From: an uncultured Clostridia bacterium
GTDB taxonomy: Bacteria; Bacillota; Clostridia; Oscillospirales; Oscillospiraceae
Direction: 5' to 3'
DNA: 13,052 bases
NCBI GenBank assembly: GCA_945910975.1
Contig: CAMDZY010000033.1
Span: forward strand, 1-13,052
Each line of letters opens with the position of its first letter. Position 1 is the first letter of the stretch. The notes under the pieces are model-generated. The model saw nothing but the letters and a program-made list of their open reading frames with translations. It did no database searches and had not been told where the DNA came from. Shown here one piece after another: positions 8,176-13,052 of the stretch. A program made the position numbers and the translations under genes.

Positions 8176-8949
8176 ATGCAAGATACAGGCAGACAGTTTC
8201 ATATCCACTGCGTCGAGGGCGACGTTGGCCGTTACGTAATTCTCCCCGGTGACCCCGGTCGCTGCGCCTCCATCGCCGCACTGTTCGACGATGCCAAACA
8301 TATTTCGCAAAACCGTGAGTATAATATCTATACCGGCACTCTGCTGGGTGAAAAGGTTTCCGTTTGCTCCACCGGTATCGGCGGCCCCTCCGCTTCCATC
8401 GCAATGGAAGAGCTGCACAACATCGGCGCTGATACCTTTATCCGCACCGGCACCTGCGGCGGCATCAATCTGGACGTCAAGTCCGGCGATATCGTGGTCG
8501 CAACCGGCGCGATTCGCTTTGAACATACCTCCATGGAATATGCCCCCATCGAATATCCCGCCGTCGCAAACCTTGATTTGACCATCGCGCTGCGCCAGGC
8601 CGCTCTGGCCATGGGCAAGACCACACATACCGGCGTTGTGCAGTGTAAAGACGCTTTCTACGGCCAGCACAGCCCCGCCAAGATGCCCGTTTCCTATGAA
8701 CTGCTGCAAAAGTGGGAAGCATGGAAGCGCCTTGGCGTTCTGGCATCCGAAATGGAATCCGCCGCACTGTTCGTTGTGGCCGATGCACTGGGCTGCCGCT
8801 GCGGTTCTTGCTTCCATGTAATTTGGAACCAGGAACGCGAAGCCGCCGGTCTGGATCAGACCATGAGCGAAGATACCTCCGCTTCTGTCCGCGTCGCAGT
8901 TGAGGCGCTCAAGCTCGTCATTGCGCAGGATCGCGCTGCCGCAAAATAA
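8176..8949 (+). CDS. udp: Nucleoside phosphorylase of the PNP/UDP family, uridine phosphorylase-like
   Basis: Cytosolic enzyme that splits nucleosides with phosphate into free base and ribose 1-phosphate, for nucleoside salvage. It has 257 residues; E. coli Udp has 253. The family signature fits exactly at 65-80 (STGIGGPSASIAMEEL). Phosphate and ribose residues are in place: GDPGR at 25-29, R48, R90, T93, and EMES at 192-195. Overall similarity is to uridine phosphorylases rather than purine enzymes. However, the uracil-binding Q-x-R of E. coli (Gln166, Arg168) reads Q164-H-S166 here, so the arginine is missing and the base preference is uncertain. AGGAAGG (8161-8167) lies 8 nt before the ATG. 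It has its own promoter, so it is separate from the polC operon, and it is followed 51 nt later by a small membrane protein gene. Confidence 0.85.
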   Translation: MQDTGRQFHIHCVEGDVGRYVILPGDPGRCASIAALFDDAKHISQNREYNIYTGTLLGEKVSVCSTGIGGPSASIAMEELHNIGADTFIRTGTCGGINLDVKSGDIVVATGAIRFEHTSMEYAPIEYPAVANLDLTIALRQAALAMGKTTHTGVVQCKDAFYGQHSPAKMPVSYELLQKWEAWKRLGVLASEMESAALFVVADALGCRCGSCFHVIWNQEREAAGLDQTMSEDTSASVRVAVEALKLVIAQDRAAAK

Positions 8950-8960
8950 TCATTCCACAG

Positions 8961-8976
8961 GGTTGCCACGGCAACC
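8961..8976 (+). other. Short hairpin between the nucleoside phosphorylase and small membrane protein genes
   Basis: GGTTGCC and GGCAACC are perfect inverted arms around AC, giving a 6-bp stem with a CACG loop in RNA. No T-run follows on either strand, so it is not a normal intrinsic terminator. It may protect or separate the two cistrons. Confidence 0.45.
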
Positions 8977-9000
8977 AACCAAAAAGCATTGTGAGGTGTA

Positions 9001-9228
9001 ATGTCTATGAGAACATTGATCGGTCTGCTGATTGCCATTGCAATCATTGTTTCGTTGTGCGTTGTGGCAAACAACTATCTCGACGATTACCTCATCGACA
9101 CCGGCAGTTGGCCGCCCTCGCTGGACTGGGAGCGCTTTGTTTCCGACAAGGCAAACAAATTCGTCGACCATCTCTACGAGCAGGTTCCCACCACCGACAC
9201 AACTACCGAGCCTTCCTCAGAAAGCTAA
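9001..9228 (+). CDS. Small single-span membrane protein of unknown function
   Basis: I do not recognise this protein. It has 75 residues: a hydrophobic segment at about residues 5-23 (LIGLLIAIAIIVSLCVVA), an acidic and aromatic middle (NNYLDDYLIDTGSWPPSLDWERF), and a Thr/Ser/Glu-rich tail. It looks like a signal-anchored or single-span membrane protein, probably with the C-terminus outside, although the positive charge before the helix is weak. GAGG at 8993-8996 is 4 nt before ATG 9001 and 10 nt before the in-frame ATG 9007, so a 73-residue form starting MRTLIG is about as likely. It lies 51 nt after the nucleoside phosphorylase with no promoter seen between, and a strong terminator follows at once, so the two are probably co-transcribed. 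No function is suggested by motifs. Confidence 0.7.
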   Translation: MSMRTLIGLLIAIAIIVSLCVVANNYLDDYLIDTGSWPPSLDWERFVSDKANKFVDHLYEQVPTTDTTTEPSSES

Positions 9229-9235
9229 CTTTCAC

Positions 9236-9273
9236 CCCGCCGCGATCCCACGCGGCGGGTTTTTCTTCTTTTT
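9236..9273 (+). terminator. Strong intrinsic terminator after the small membrane protein gene
   Basis: CCCGCCGCG (9236-9244) and CGCGGCGGG (9251-9259) form a perfect 9-bp GC stem with a 6-nt loop. A T-rich tract follows (9260-9273, T5-C-TT-C-T5). It begins 7 nt after the stop codon. Confidence 0.93.
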
Positions 9274-9356
9274 GATTTGATTTGTAACATGATATCCCGT
9301 GCTTTTCTTTGCAAAAAAATTTTTATTTTTCACAAAAAAAGTCCGTGTTATTAGTA

Positions 9357-9374
9357 AATGCTAATGCAAGCATT
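9357..9374. promoter_or_regulatory. Operator-like inverted repeat upstream of the SLH protein gene
   Basis: AATGCT (9357-9362) and AGCATT (9369-9374) are perfect inverted arms with a 6-nt spacer. They cover the place where the -35 box of the TATAAT promoter would lie. A bound protein would block or replace -35 contact. Confidence 0.35.
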
Positions 9375-9392
9375 CGCAAAGAGTATTATAAT
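9364..9392 (+). promoter_or_regulatory. Probable promoter of the SLH protein gene: perfect -10, weak -35
   Basis: TATAAT at 9387-9392 is a perfect -10 box. At 17 nt spacing the -35 position reads ATGCAA (9364-9369), only 3 of 6 matches to TTGACA. Phased A/T tracts at 9313-9339 upstream could act as an UP element. Transcription would begin near 9399, leaving a leader of about 25 nt. Confidence 0.5.
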
Positions 9393-9424
9393 ATCCTCAG
9401 ATAAAGGAAATGGAGGATATTATA
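9387..9424 (+). promoter_or_regulatory. 12-bp inverted repeat covering the ribosome-binding site of the SLH protein gene
   Basis: TATAATATCCTC (9387-9398) and GAGGATATTATA (9413-9424) are perfect inverted arms with a 14-nt loop. The right arm holds most of the Shine-Dalgarno sequence (GGAGG, 9412-9416) and the first base of ATG 9424. If RNA starts upstream, the stem would hide the ribosome-binding site. If the -10 box at 9387 is used, the left arm is not transcribed. Confidence 0.5.
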
Positions 9425-11619
9425 TGAAACGAATCACACATATTTTATCGGCGCTGCTGGTTTGTGTCCTGCTCCTTGGTATGATGCCAGCCGTAGCCCT
9501 TGCCGCCGATGCCCCCGGCGACTTTGCCAACGCGCAACCGATCAACGTAAACACAAGCTACAGTGACAATATCAGCGATGCAGAGGACCTTGACTACTTT
9601 CGCTTCGCACTGCCGAACGCCGGTACCGTCGATGTGACTTTTACCCGTAAAAATTTGGTCGATAAGAATGAGTACTGGGGAATTGAAATTTACAACGAAA
9701 AGACAGAGCAGATTTGCTACTACTCAATTGACGGCTTGAGTGCGTCCAGCACAACCTATACCGTTGGTCTTGACCGTGGCACATACTATATAAGAATCCA
9801 GGGCGGTAATTTTTCCTATGGCTATAGCCATAGATTTGTCACAGATACTTACACATTTCGTGTAAATTTTAAAGCCGCAAACTGTGAACACGAATTAAAC
9901 GAAAAACCTGCCGATGCCACAAGCATTGAACTCAATACCTCTTATGTTGGCTCGATCAATTATGATAAAGATATCGATTATTACAAAGTCACAATCCCTC
10001 AAGCGGGAATAATAAATCTTACATTTGGCCGCAAGAAACTATCAGATACAAACGAATACTGGGGAATTGAAGTCTACAACGAGAAAACAGAGCGGATTTG
10101 TTTCTATTCAATTGATGGTCTAAGCGAGTCCAGCACAACCTATACGGTTGGCCTTGACCGTGGTACATACTACATAAGAATCCAGGGCGGTAATTTTTCC
10201 TATGGCTATAGCCATAGATTTGTCACAGATACTTACACATTTTGCGTAAATTTTAAAGCCGCCAACTGCGAGCAAGAGTTAAACGAGCAGCCTGCTGATG
10301 CCACAAACATTGAACTCAATACCTCTTATGTTGGTTCGATCAATTATGATAAAGATATCGATTATTACAAAGTCAAAATCCCTCAAGCAGGAACAATAAA
10401 TCTTACATTTGGCCGCAAGAAACTATCAAACACTAGCGAATACTGGGGAATTGAAGTCTACAACGAGAAAACAGAGCAGATTTGTTTCTATTCAATTGAT
10501 GGTCTAAACGAATCCAGCACAACCTATACGGTTGGTCTCGACCGTGGCACATACTATATAAGAATCCAGGGCGGTAGTTTTTCCTATGGCTATAGCCATA
10601 GATTTGTCACAGATACTTACACATTTCGTGTAAATTTTAAAGCCGCAAACTGTGAACACGAATTAAACGAAAAACCTGCCGATGCCACAAGCATTGTACT
10701 CAACACCTCTTATGTCGGTTCAATCAATCGTGACGAAGATCTTGATTATTACAAAGTGGTGCTCCCCCGGGCCGGAGTTCTTGACCTGACATTCAACCGC
10801 AATAATTTGGAGAACCCCGCTGAATACTGGCAAATTACAATCTATAACGACCAAACAAAGCAGCTTTACACATTCTCCGTAAACGGCCTAACCAAATCCA
10901 GCACATTCCACACCAACCAACTGAGCAGCGGCACATACTATATCAAAGTCAATGGCGGCAGTTTTTCCTACGACTACAGCCATAAATTTGTCACGGATTC
11001 CTATTCATTCATGCTGAGTATGCAATGCGCCGGAGGGAGCGGCTGTCCCAGTCATCAATTTACGGACGTTCCGAAGTCCGGCAACTGGGCGCACGCAGGA
11101 ATTGACTTTGTGTTGAAGCATGGCTTGTTTGCAGGCACTTCCAAGACAAAGTTCAGCCCGAACAGCCCCATGACCCGCGCCATGCTGGTCACGGTTCTGT
11201 GGCGCTTGGACGGAAAGCCCTCACCCAGATATGGAAATAGCTTCTCTGATGTCAAAAACGGGCAATGGTACACCAATGCCATCCGGTGGGCTTCGGAAAA
11301 AAATATTGTCAGCGGTGTCGGTGGCAGCAAGTTCAATCCGAATGGCAATATTACACGCGAGCAGATGGCCGCAATCCTATTCCGCTATGCAAAATTTAAG
11401 GGCTACGATGTTTCCGACCGTGGCAATTTGAATGGTTTCCCTGATGTGTCCAAAGTCTCCGCATATGCGAAGGAGGCGCTGTCTTGGGCAAATGTCAATG
11501 GCTTGATCACCGGTACAACGCTCAATGGCACTACCGTCCTCAATCCCCGCGGCAATGCGACACGTGCGCAAGTTGCCAGTATTCTGATGCGTTACGTGCA
11601 AAATATCGTAGAAAAGTAA
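9424..11619 (+). CDS. Secreted S-layer-homology protein with four PPC-like tandem domains
   Basis: Predicted cell-surface protein of 731 residues; no exact family name recognised. Signal peptide MKRITHILSA through AVALAA, with likely cleavage after residue 27 or 28. Four beta-rich domains follow at an exact period of 128 residues (about 29-156, 157-284, 285-412, 413-540). Each has DxDY(F/Y), an LPxAG or IPQAG turn and GTYYI(R/K), the pattern of bacterial pre-peptidase C-terminal (PPC) domains. Three SLH domains lie at about 544-601, 605-660 and 670-727, with MTRAM, ITREQ and ATRAQ motifs, and should bind the secondary cell-wall polymer. No catalytic domain is visible, so a structural, adhesive or carbohydrate-binding role is inferred. 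Cysteines recur with the repeat (C98/C226/C354 and C154/C282/C410), unusual for an exported Firmicutes protein. GGAGG 7 nt upstream fixes ATG 9424; the frame stays open further upstream, but without a signal-peptide start. The middle repeats are AT-richer than neighbouring genes. Confidence 0.9.
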   Translation: MKRITHILSALLVCVLLLGMMPAVALAADAPGDFANAQPINVNTSYSDNISDAEDLDYFRFALPNAGTVDVTFTRKNLVDKNEYWGIEIYNEKTEQICYYSIDGLSASSTTYTVGLDRGTYYIRIQGGNFSYGYSHRFVTDTYTFRVNFKAANCEHELNEKPADATSIELNTSYVGSINYDKDIDYYKVTIPQAGIINLTFGRKKLSDTNEYWGIEVYNEKTERICFYSIDGLSESSTTYTVGLDRGTYYIRIQGGNFSYGYSHRFVTDTYTFCVNFKAANCEQELNEQPADATNIELNTSYVGSINYDKDIDYYKVKIPQAGTINLTFGRKKLSNTSEYWGIEVYNEKTEQICFYSIDGLNESSTTYTVGLDRGTYYIRIQGGSFSYGYSHRFVTDTYTFRVNFKAANCEHELNEKPADATSIVLNTSYVGSINRDEDLDYYKVVLPRAGVLDLTFNRNNLENPAEYWQITIYNDQTKQLYTFSVNGLTKSSTFHTNQLSSGTYYIKVNGGSFSYDYSHKFVTDSYSFMLSMQCAGGSGCPSHQFTDVPKSGNWAHAGIDFVLKHGLFAGTSKTKFSPNSPMTRAMLVTVLWRLDGKPSPRYGNSFSDVKNGQWYTNAIRWASEKNIVSGVGGSKFNPNGNITREQMAAILFRYAKFKGYDVSDRGNLNGFPDVSKVSAYAKEALSWANVNGLITGTTLNGTTVLNPRGNATRAQVASILMRYVQNIVEK
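9508..11043 (+). repeat. Four in-frame 384-bp tandem repeats inside the SLH protein gene
   Basis: Units are about 9508-9891, 9892-10275, 10276-10659 and 10660-11043, each exactly 384 bp and without insertions or deletions. Unit 4 and the start of unit 1 are the most divergent. A 119-bp stretch at 9810-9928 (end of unit 1 into unit 2) is identical to 10578-10696 (end of unit 3 into unit 4), while the unit 2 to 3 junction differs at several bases. The palindrome CTATGGCTATAGCCATAG is at 9816-9833, 10200-10217 and 10584-10601. Boundaries are approximate because a tandem array has no fixed phase. Confidence 0.93.
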
Positions 11620-11627
11620 GCGCTTAC
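11616..11627. promoter_or_regulatory. 12-bp palindrome over the SLH gene stop codon, cre-like core
   Basis: GTAAGCGCTTAC is a perfect palindrome that contains the TAA stop (11617-11619). Its core resembles the catabolite-response (cre) palindrome bound by CcpA, but the flanking bases do not fit the full consensus. It lies about 140 nt before the next promoter. Functional use is uncertain. Confidence 0.25.
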
Positions 11628-11662
11628 GCGGCTAATGCATCCTTTCCCATGTTCCCCTCGCT

Positions 11663-11706
11663 TTGGGGCGTGCCGGCTCTCCACCCCGGCATGCCCCAAC
11701 TTTTTT
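11663..11706 (+). terminator. Strong intrinsic terminator after the SLH protein gene
   Basis: Stem TTGGGGCGTGCCGG (11663-11676) pairs with CCGGCATGCCCCAA (11686-11699): 14 bp with one G-U pair and a 9-nt loop. After one C, T6 follows at 11701-11706. A short alternative pairing of CCCC at 11654-11657 with GGGG at 11665-11668 is possible but much weaker. Confidence 0.92.
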
Positions 11707-11755
11707 ATGTGAAAAACTATGGGCAATCTTTCGCCGCAAATTCGACCGGCATGGA

Positions 11756-11784
11756 TTGACAAAGCAAATGGTTTCTTGTATAGT
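11756..11784 (+). promoter_or_regulatory. Near-consensus sigma-A promoter for the VanW-domain gene
   Basis: TTGACA (11756-11761) is a perfect -35 box and TATAGT (11779-11784) a near-perfect -10 box, with 17 nt between them. Transcription should begin near 11791, giving a leader of about 60 nt. This is the strongest promoter in the window. Confidence 0.9.
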
Positions 11785-11793
11785 ATATTTGAT

Positions 11794-11822
11794 AGATGAC
11801 GGTTGTTTTCTACAACGCATCT
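11794..11822 (+). other. Leader stem-loop upstream of the VanW-domain gene
   Basis: In the predicted 5' leader, AGATG (11794-11798) pairs with CATCT (11818-11822). Inside it GTTGT (11802-11806) pairs with ACAAC (11812-11816), closed by a TTTCT loop, with an asymmetric internal loop between (ACG against G). It sits at the very 5' end of the predicted transcript and leaves the ribosome-binding site free, so RNA stabilisation is the simplest guess. Confidence 0.4.
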
Positions 11823-11850
11823 GCAAAATTTTGGAAAGGAAGCTGCTGCC

Positions 11851-12828
11851 ATGCCGCAAAATCTCAGTACACCTGCTGCGCGTCGCGCCGCTCGCCGGAA
11901 AGCTGCAGCAAAACGCCGCAAAAAGCAGCGGCAGCAGCGTCTTGTTTTGCTGGTTTGCGCCGCCTCTTTGATTTTGATTGCAGTTCTCCTCTTAGTCAAT
12001 CATTCCTCCGCCAAGAAGTCTGCGCCGCCCCCGAGCGAGCCGGCGCCTTCCACTTTGGAAACGACCGCTCCGTCGGAACCCACGCAGGGTGCGCCAGGAG
12101 GTGATGTGCTGGCCAAGTATTCCAGCCCTATCTCTGACGGTTATAATCGCACTGTCAACCTACAATTGGCCTGTGCGGCCATTGACGGCACTGTGGTTCC
12201 TGCCGACGGTGTTTTCTCTTTCAACGAAACCGTTGGCGAACGCACCGAGGAAAAGGGCTATCTTCCCGCAGATATCTACGCGGCTGGGATGACCGTTGCA
12301 CAAACCGGCGGCGGTATCTGCCAAGTGGCATCAACACTTTATCTGGTCGCATTAAAATCTGATATGGAAATTGTAGAGCGTCATAGCCATCAATTTTCCG
12401 TAAGCTATGTCCCACTTGGAATGGACGCCTCGATTTACTACGACGAAGATGAGGACTTCCGGTTCAAAAACAACAGCGGTTCCCCCATCCGTATCAATGC
12501 CGCTGTGAATGATGGAAACGTGGACATTTCCATTGAAGGTACGAAGAAAAACGATAACTATACCGTGATGGAGTACGAGGTACTTGCCACCTATGAACCG
12601 GAAGAAGTGGAACAAATCAACTGGCAGGAAGATTCCGATTACCGCGAAGTCATTTCAACTCCCATTACAGGCTATTACGTGCAAACCTACCGCTGCACCT
12701 ACGCCGTGGACGGTACGTTGCTCAGCAAAACGGAGGAAGCTGTTTCCAACTACTTTAAGCGCGACAAAGTCACCGAGATCGGCCCACCAAAGCCGGAGGA
12801 GAATACCGACTGTAATACCGCAGATTAA
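11851..12828 (+). CDS. Membrane-anchored VanW-domain protein, probable peptidoglycan enzyme
   Basis: Predicted bitopic membrane protein of 325 residues. An Arg/Lys-rich cytoplasmic tail (10-30) precedes one transmembrane helix (31-50). A Pro/Ser/Thr/Glu linker (about 55-83) leads to an external VanW domain (about 96-230) and a beta-rich C-terminal part with a G5-like ending. The domain carries GGGICQVAST with C157, then HSHQFSVSYVPLGMDASIYY with H178, H180 and D192. These conserved Cys, His and Asp residues suggest catalysis. I recall work in Clostridioides difficile linking VanW domains to L,D-transpeptidase activity, so a cell-wall cross-linking role is plausible but not shown here. No van resistance genes are nearby, so a vancomycin-resistance role is not supported. 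AAAGGA 10 nt before ATG 11851 fixes the start; the frame is open upstream to a TTG at 11803 without a ribosome-binding site. It is monocistronic as far as can be seen. Confidence 0.88.
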   Translation: MPQNLSTPAARRAARRKAAAKRRKKQRQQRLVLLVCAASLILIAVLLLVNHSSAKKSAPPPSEPAPSTLETTAPSEPTQGAPGGDVLAKYSSPISDGYNRTVNLQLACAAIDGTVVPADGVFSFNETVGERTEEKGYLPADIYAAGMTVAQTGGGICQVASTLYLVALKSDMEIVERHSHQFSVSYVPLGMDASIYYDEDEDFRFKNNSGSPIRINAAVNDGNVDISIEGTKKNDNYTVMEYEVLATYEPEEVEQINWQEDSDYREVISTPITGYYVQTYRCTYAVDGTLLSKTEEAVSNYFKRDKVTEIGPPKPEENTDCNTAD

Positions 12829-12844
12829 ATTTTCACAATTGATT

Positions 12845-12875
12845 GGGCTGCACCAAAGAAAGTTTGGTGCAGCCC
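12845..12875 (+). terminator. Perfect 13-bp hairpin after the VanW-domain gene, possible terminator stem without T-run
   Basis: GGGCTGCACCAAA (12845-12857) and TTTGGTGCAGCCC (12863-12875) form a perfect 13-bp stem with a GAAAG loop, 17 nt after the stop codon. TCAGT follows instead of a T-run, so it may stop or protect transcripts but is not a canonical intrinsic terminator. It is the first of five clustered hairpins. Confidence 0.5.
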
Positions 12876-13032
12876 TCAGTCTGTCGAAAAACTTCGTTTT
12901 TCGACAGAGTTCTTCCTCGCGGAAGAACATTGCCGGACGCTGCATCGCACTCGCCAAGTGCCTGTGGCACTTGGCTCGCACGTTTGCGTCCTGTAAGGTA
13001 TTTTTTGTGACGCGCATGTCGCCGCAAAAAAT
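12845..13032. repeat. Array of five clustered hairpins, non-coding
   Basis: After the VanW gene nearly every base is in an inverted repeat. H1 is 12845-12875 (13 bp). H2 is CTGTCGAAAAAC (12881-12892) with GTTTTTCGACAG (12896-12907), 12 bp perfect. H3 is GTTCTTCC (12909-12916) with GGAAGAAC (12921-12928). H4 is GCCAAGTGCC (12953-12962) with GGCACTTGGC (12966-12975), 10 bp perfect, nested in GGACGC (12935-12940) with GCGTCC (12986-12991). H5 is ATTTTTTG (13000-13007) with CAAAAAAT (13025-13032). Gaps between hairpins are 1-8 nt. No coding gene is supported on either strand; the reverse-strand frames here are without motifs. It could be an interspersed palindromic element or a structured RNA. 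The last 20 bases of the window show nothing further. Confidence 0.75.
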
Positions 13033-13052
13033 GATTGAATTTTATTCGCCGC

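Noticed and set aside
9358..9423. Longer N-terminus for the SLH protein from 9358
   Set aside because: It would put 22 residues before a clear signal peptide and ignores GGAGG placed 7 nt before ATG 9424.
9508..11043. Possible CRISPR-like array from regular repeats
   Set aside because: The repeats are 384 bp, in frame and translated; there are no short repeats with unique spacers and no cas genes.
11654..11668. Anti-terminator pairing CCCC/GGGG before the SLH terminator
   Set aside because: Only 4 bp with a 7-nt loop, too weak to compete with the 14-bp terminator stem, and no downstream gene would obviously gain.
11803..11850. Longer N-terminus for the VanW protein from TTG 11803
   Set aside because: There is no ribosome-binding site before it, it lies in the predicted leader stem-loop, and AAAGGA points to ATG 11851.
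11851..12828. Calling the gene a vancomycin-resistance determinant (vanW)
   Set aside because: The VanW domain is widespread in Clostridia outside resistance clusters, and no ligase, dehydrogenase or dipeptidase genes lie nearby.
12655..13027. Reverse-strand open frames over the hairpin array
   Set aside because: They run through perfect inverted repeats and the end of the VanW gene, with no protein motif; the self-complementary DNA alone keeps both strands open.
13019..13052. Direct repeat TCGCCGC at 13019-13025 and 13046-13052 as a possible target-site duplication
   Set aside because: Seven bases at the window edge with no element between them; too short to claim without the downstream sequence.

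Overview
The window looks like chromosomal DNA from a Gram-positive anaerobe of class Clostridia, most likely near Oscillospiraceae/Ruminococcaceae. The grounds are a PolC-type replicative polymerase, the gene order cdsA-dxr-rseP-ispG-polC, Gram-positive ribosome-binding sites, an S-layer-homology (SLH) surface protein, a VanW-domain membrane protein, and fairly GC-rich coding DNA with AT-rich promoter gaps. The taxonomic placement is inference; no rRNA or marker search was possible. All real genes lie on the + strand.

Bases 1-8067 are one tight housekeeping operon: the 3' end of cdsA (phospholipid precursor synthesis), dxr and ispG (two steps of the MEP isoprenoid pathway), rseP (site-2 membrane protease) and polC (DNA polymerase III alpha). 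Gaps are 9-10 nt, with a 4-nt ATGA overlap between ispG and polC. The order resembles the Bacillus subtilis cdsA-dxr-rasP-proS-polC cluster, with ispG where proS sits. rseP starts at a TTG codon. The dxr product has Cys210 where a substrate-binding Ser (E. coli Ser222) is expected.

Bases 8068-9273 are a two-gene unit with its own extended -10 promoter: a uridine phosphorylase-like nucleoside phosphorylase and an uncharacterised small single-span membrane protein, closed by a strong intrinsic terminator.

Bases 9274-11706 hold a 731-residue secreted protein: signal peptide, four PPC-like beta domains repeating at exactly 128 residues (384 bp), and three SLH domains for cell-wall attachment. 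The repeats are nearly identical in places at DNA level and carry an 18-bp perfect palindrome in three of four units. The start region has a perfect 12-bp inverted repeat covering the ribosome-binding site. A strong terminator follows.

Bases 11707-12828 hold a gene with a near-consensus promoter for a membrane-anchored VanW-domain protein, probably a cell-wall enzyme. It is followed (12845-13032) by five closely packed hairpins, one with a nested inner stem. No coding gene explains them, and they are the most unusual non-coding signal in the window.

No tRNA, rRNA, CRISPR array, transposase or phage gene was seen. I see no clear multi-gene novel system. The best candidates for undescribed biology are the hairpin array, the repeat-built surface protein with its unusual start region, and the VanW protein.
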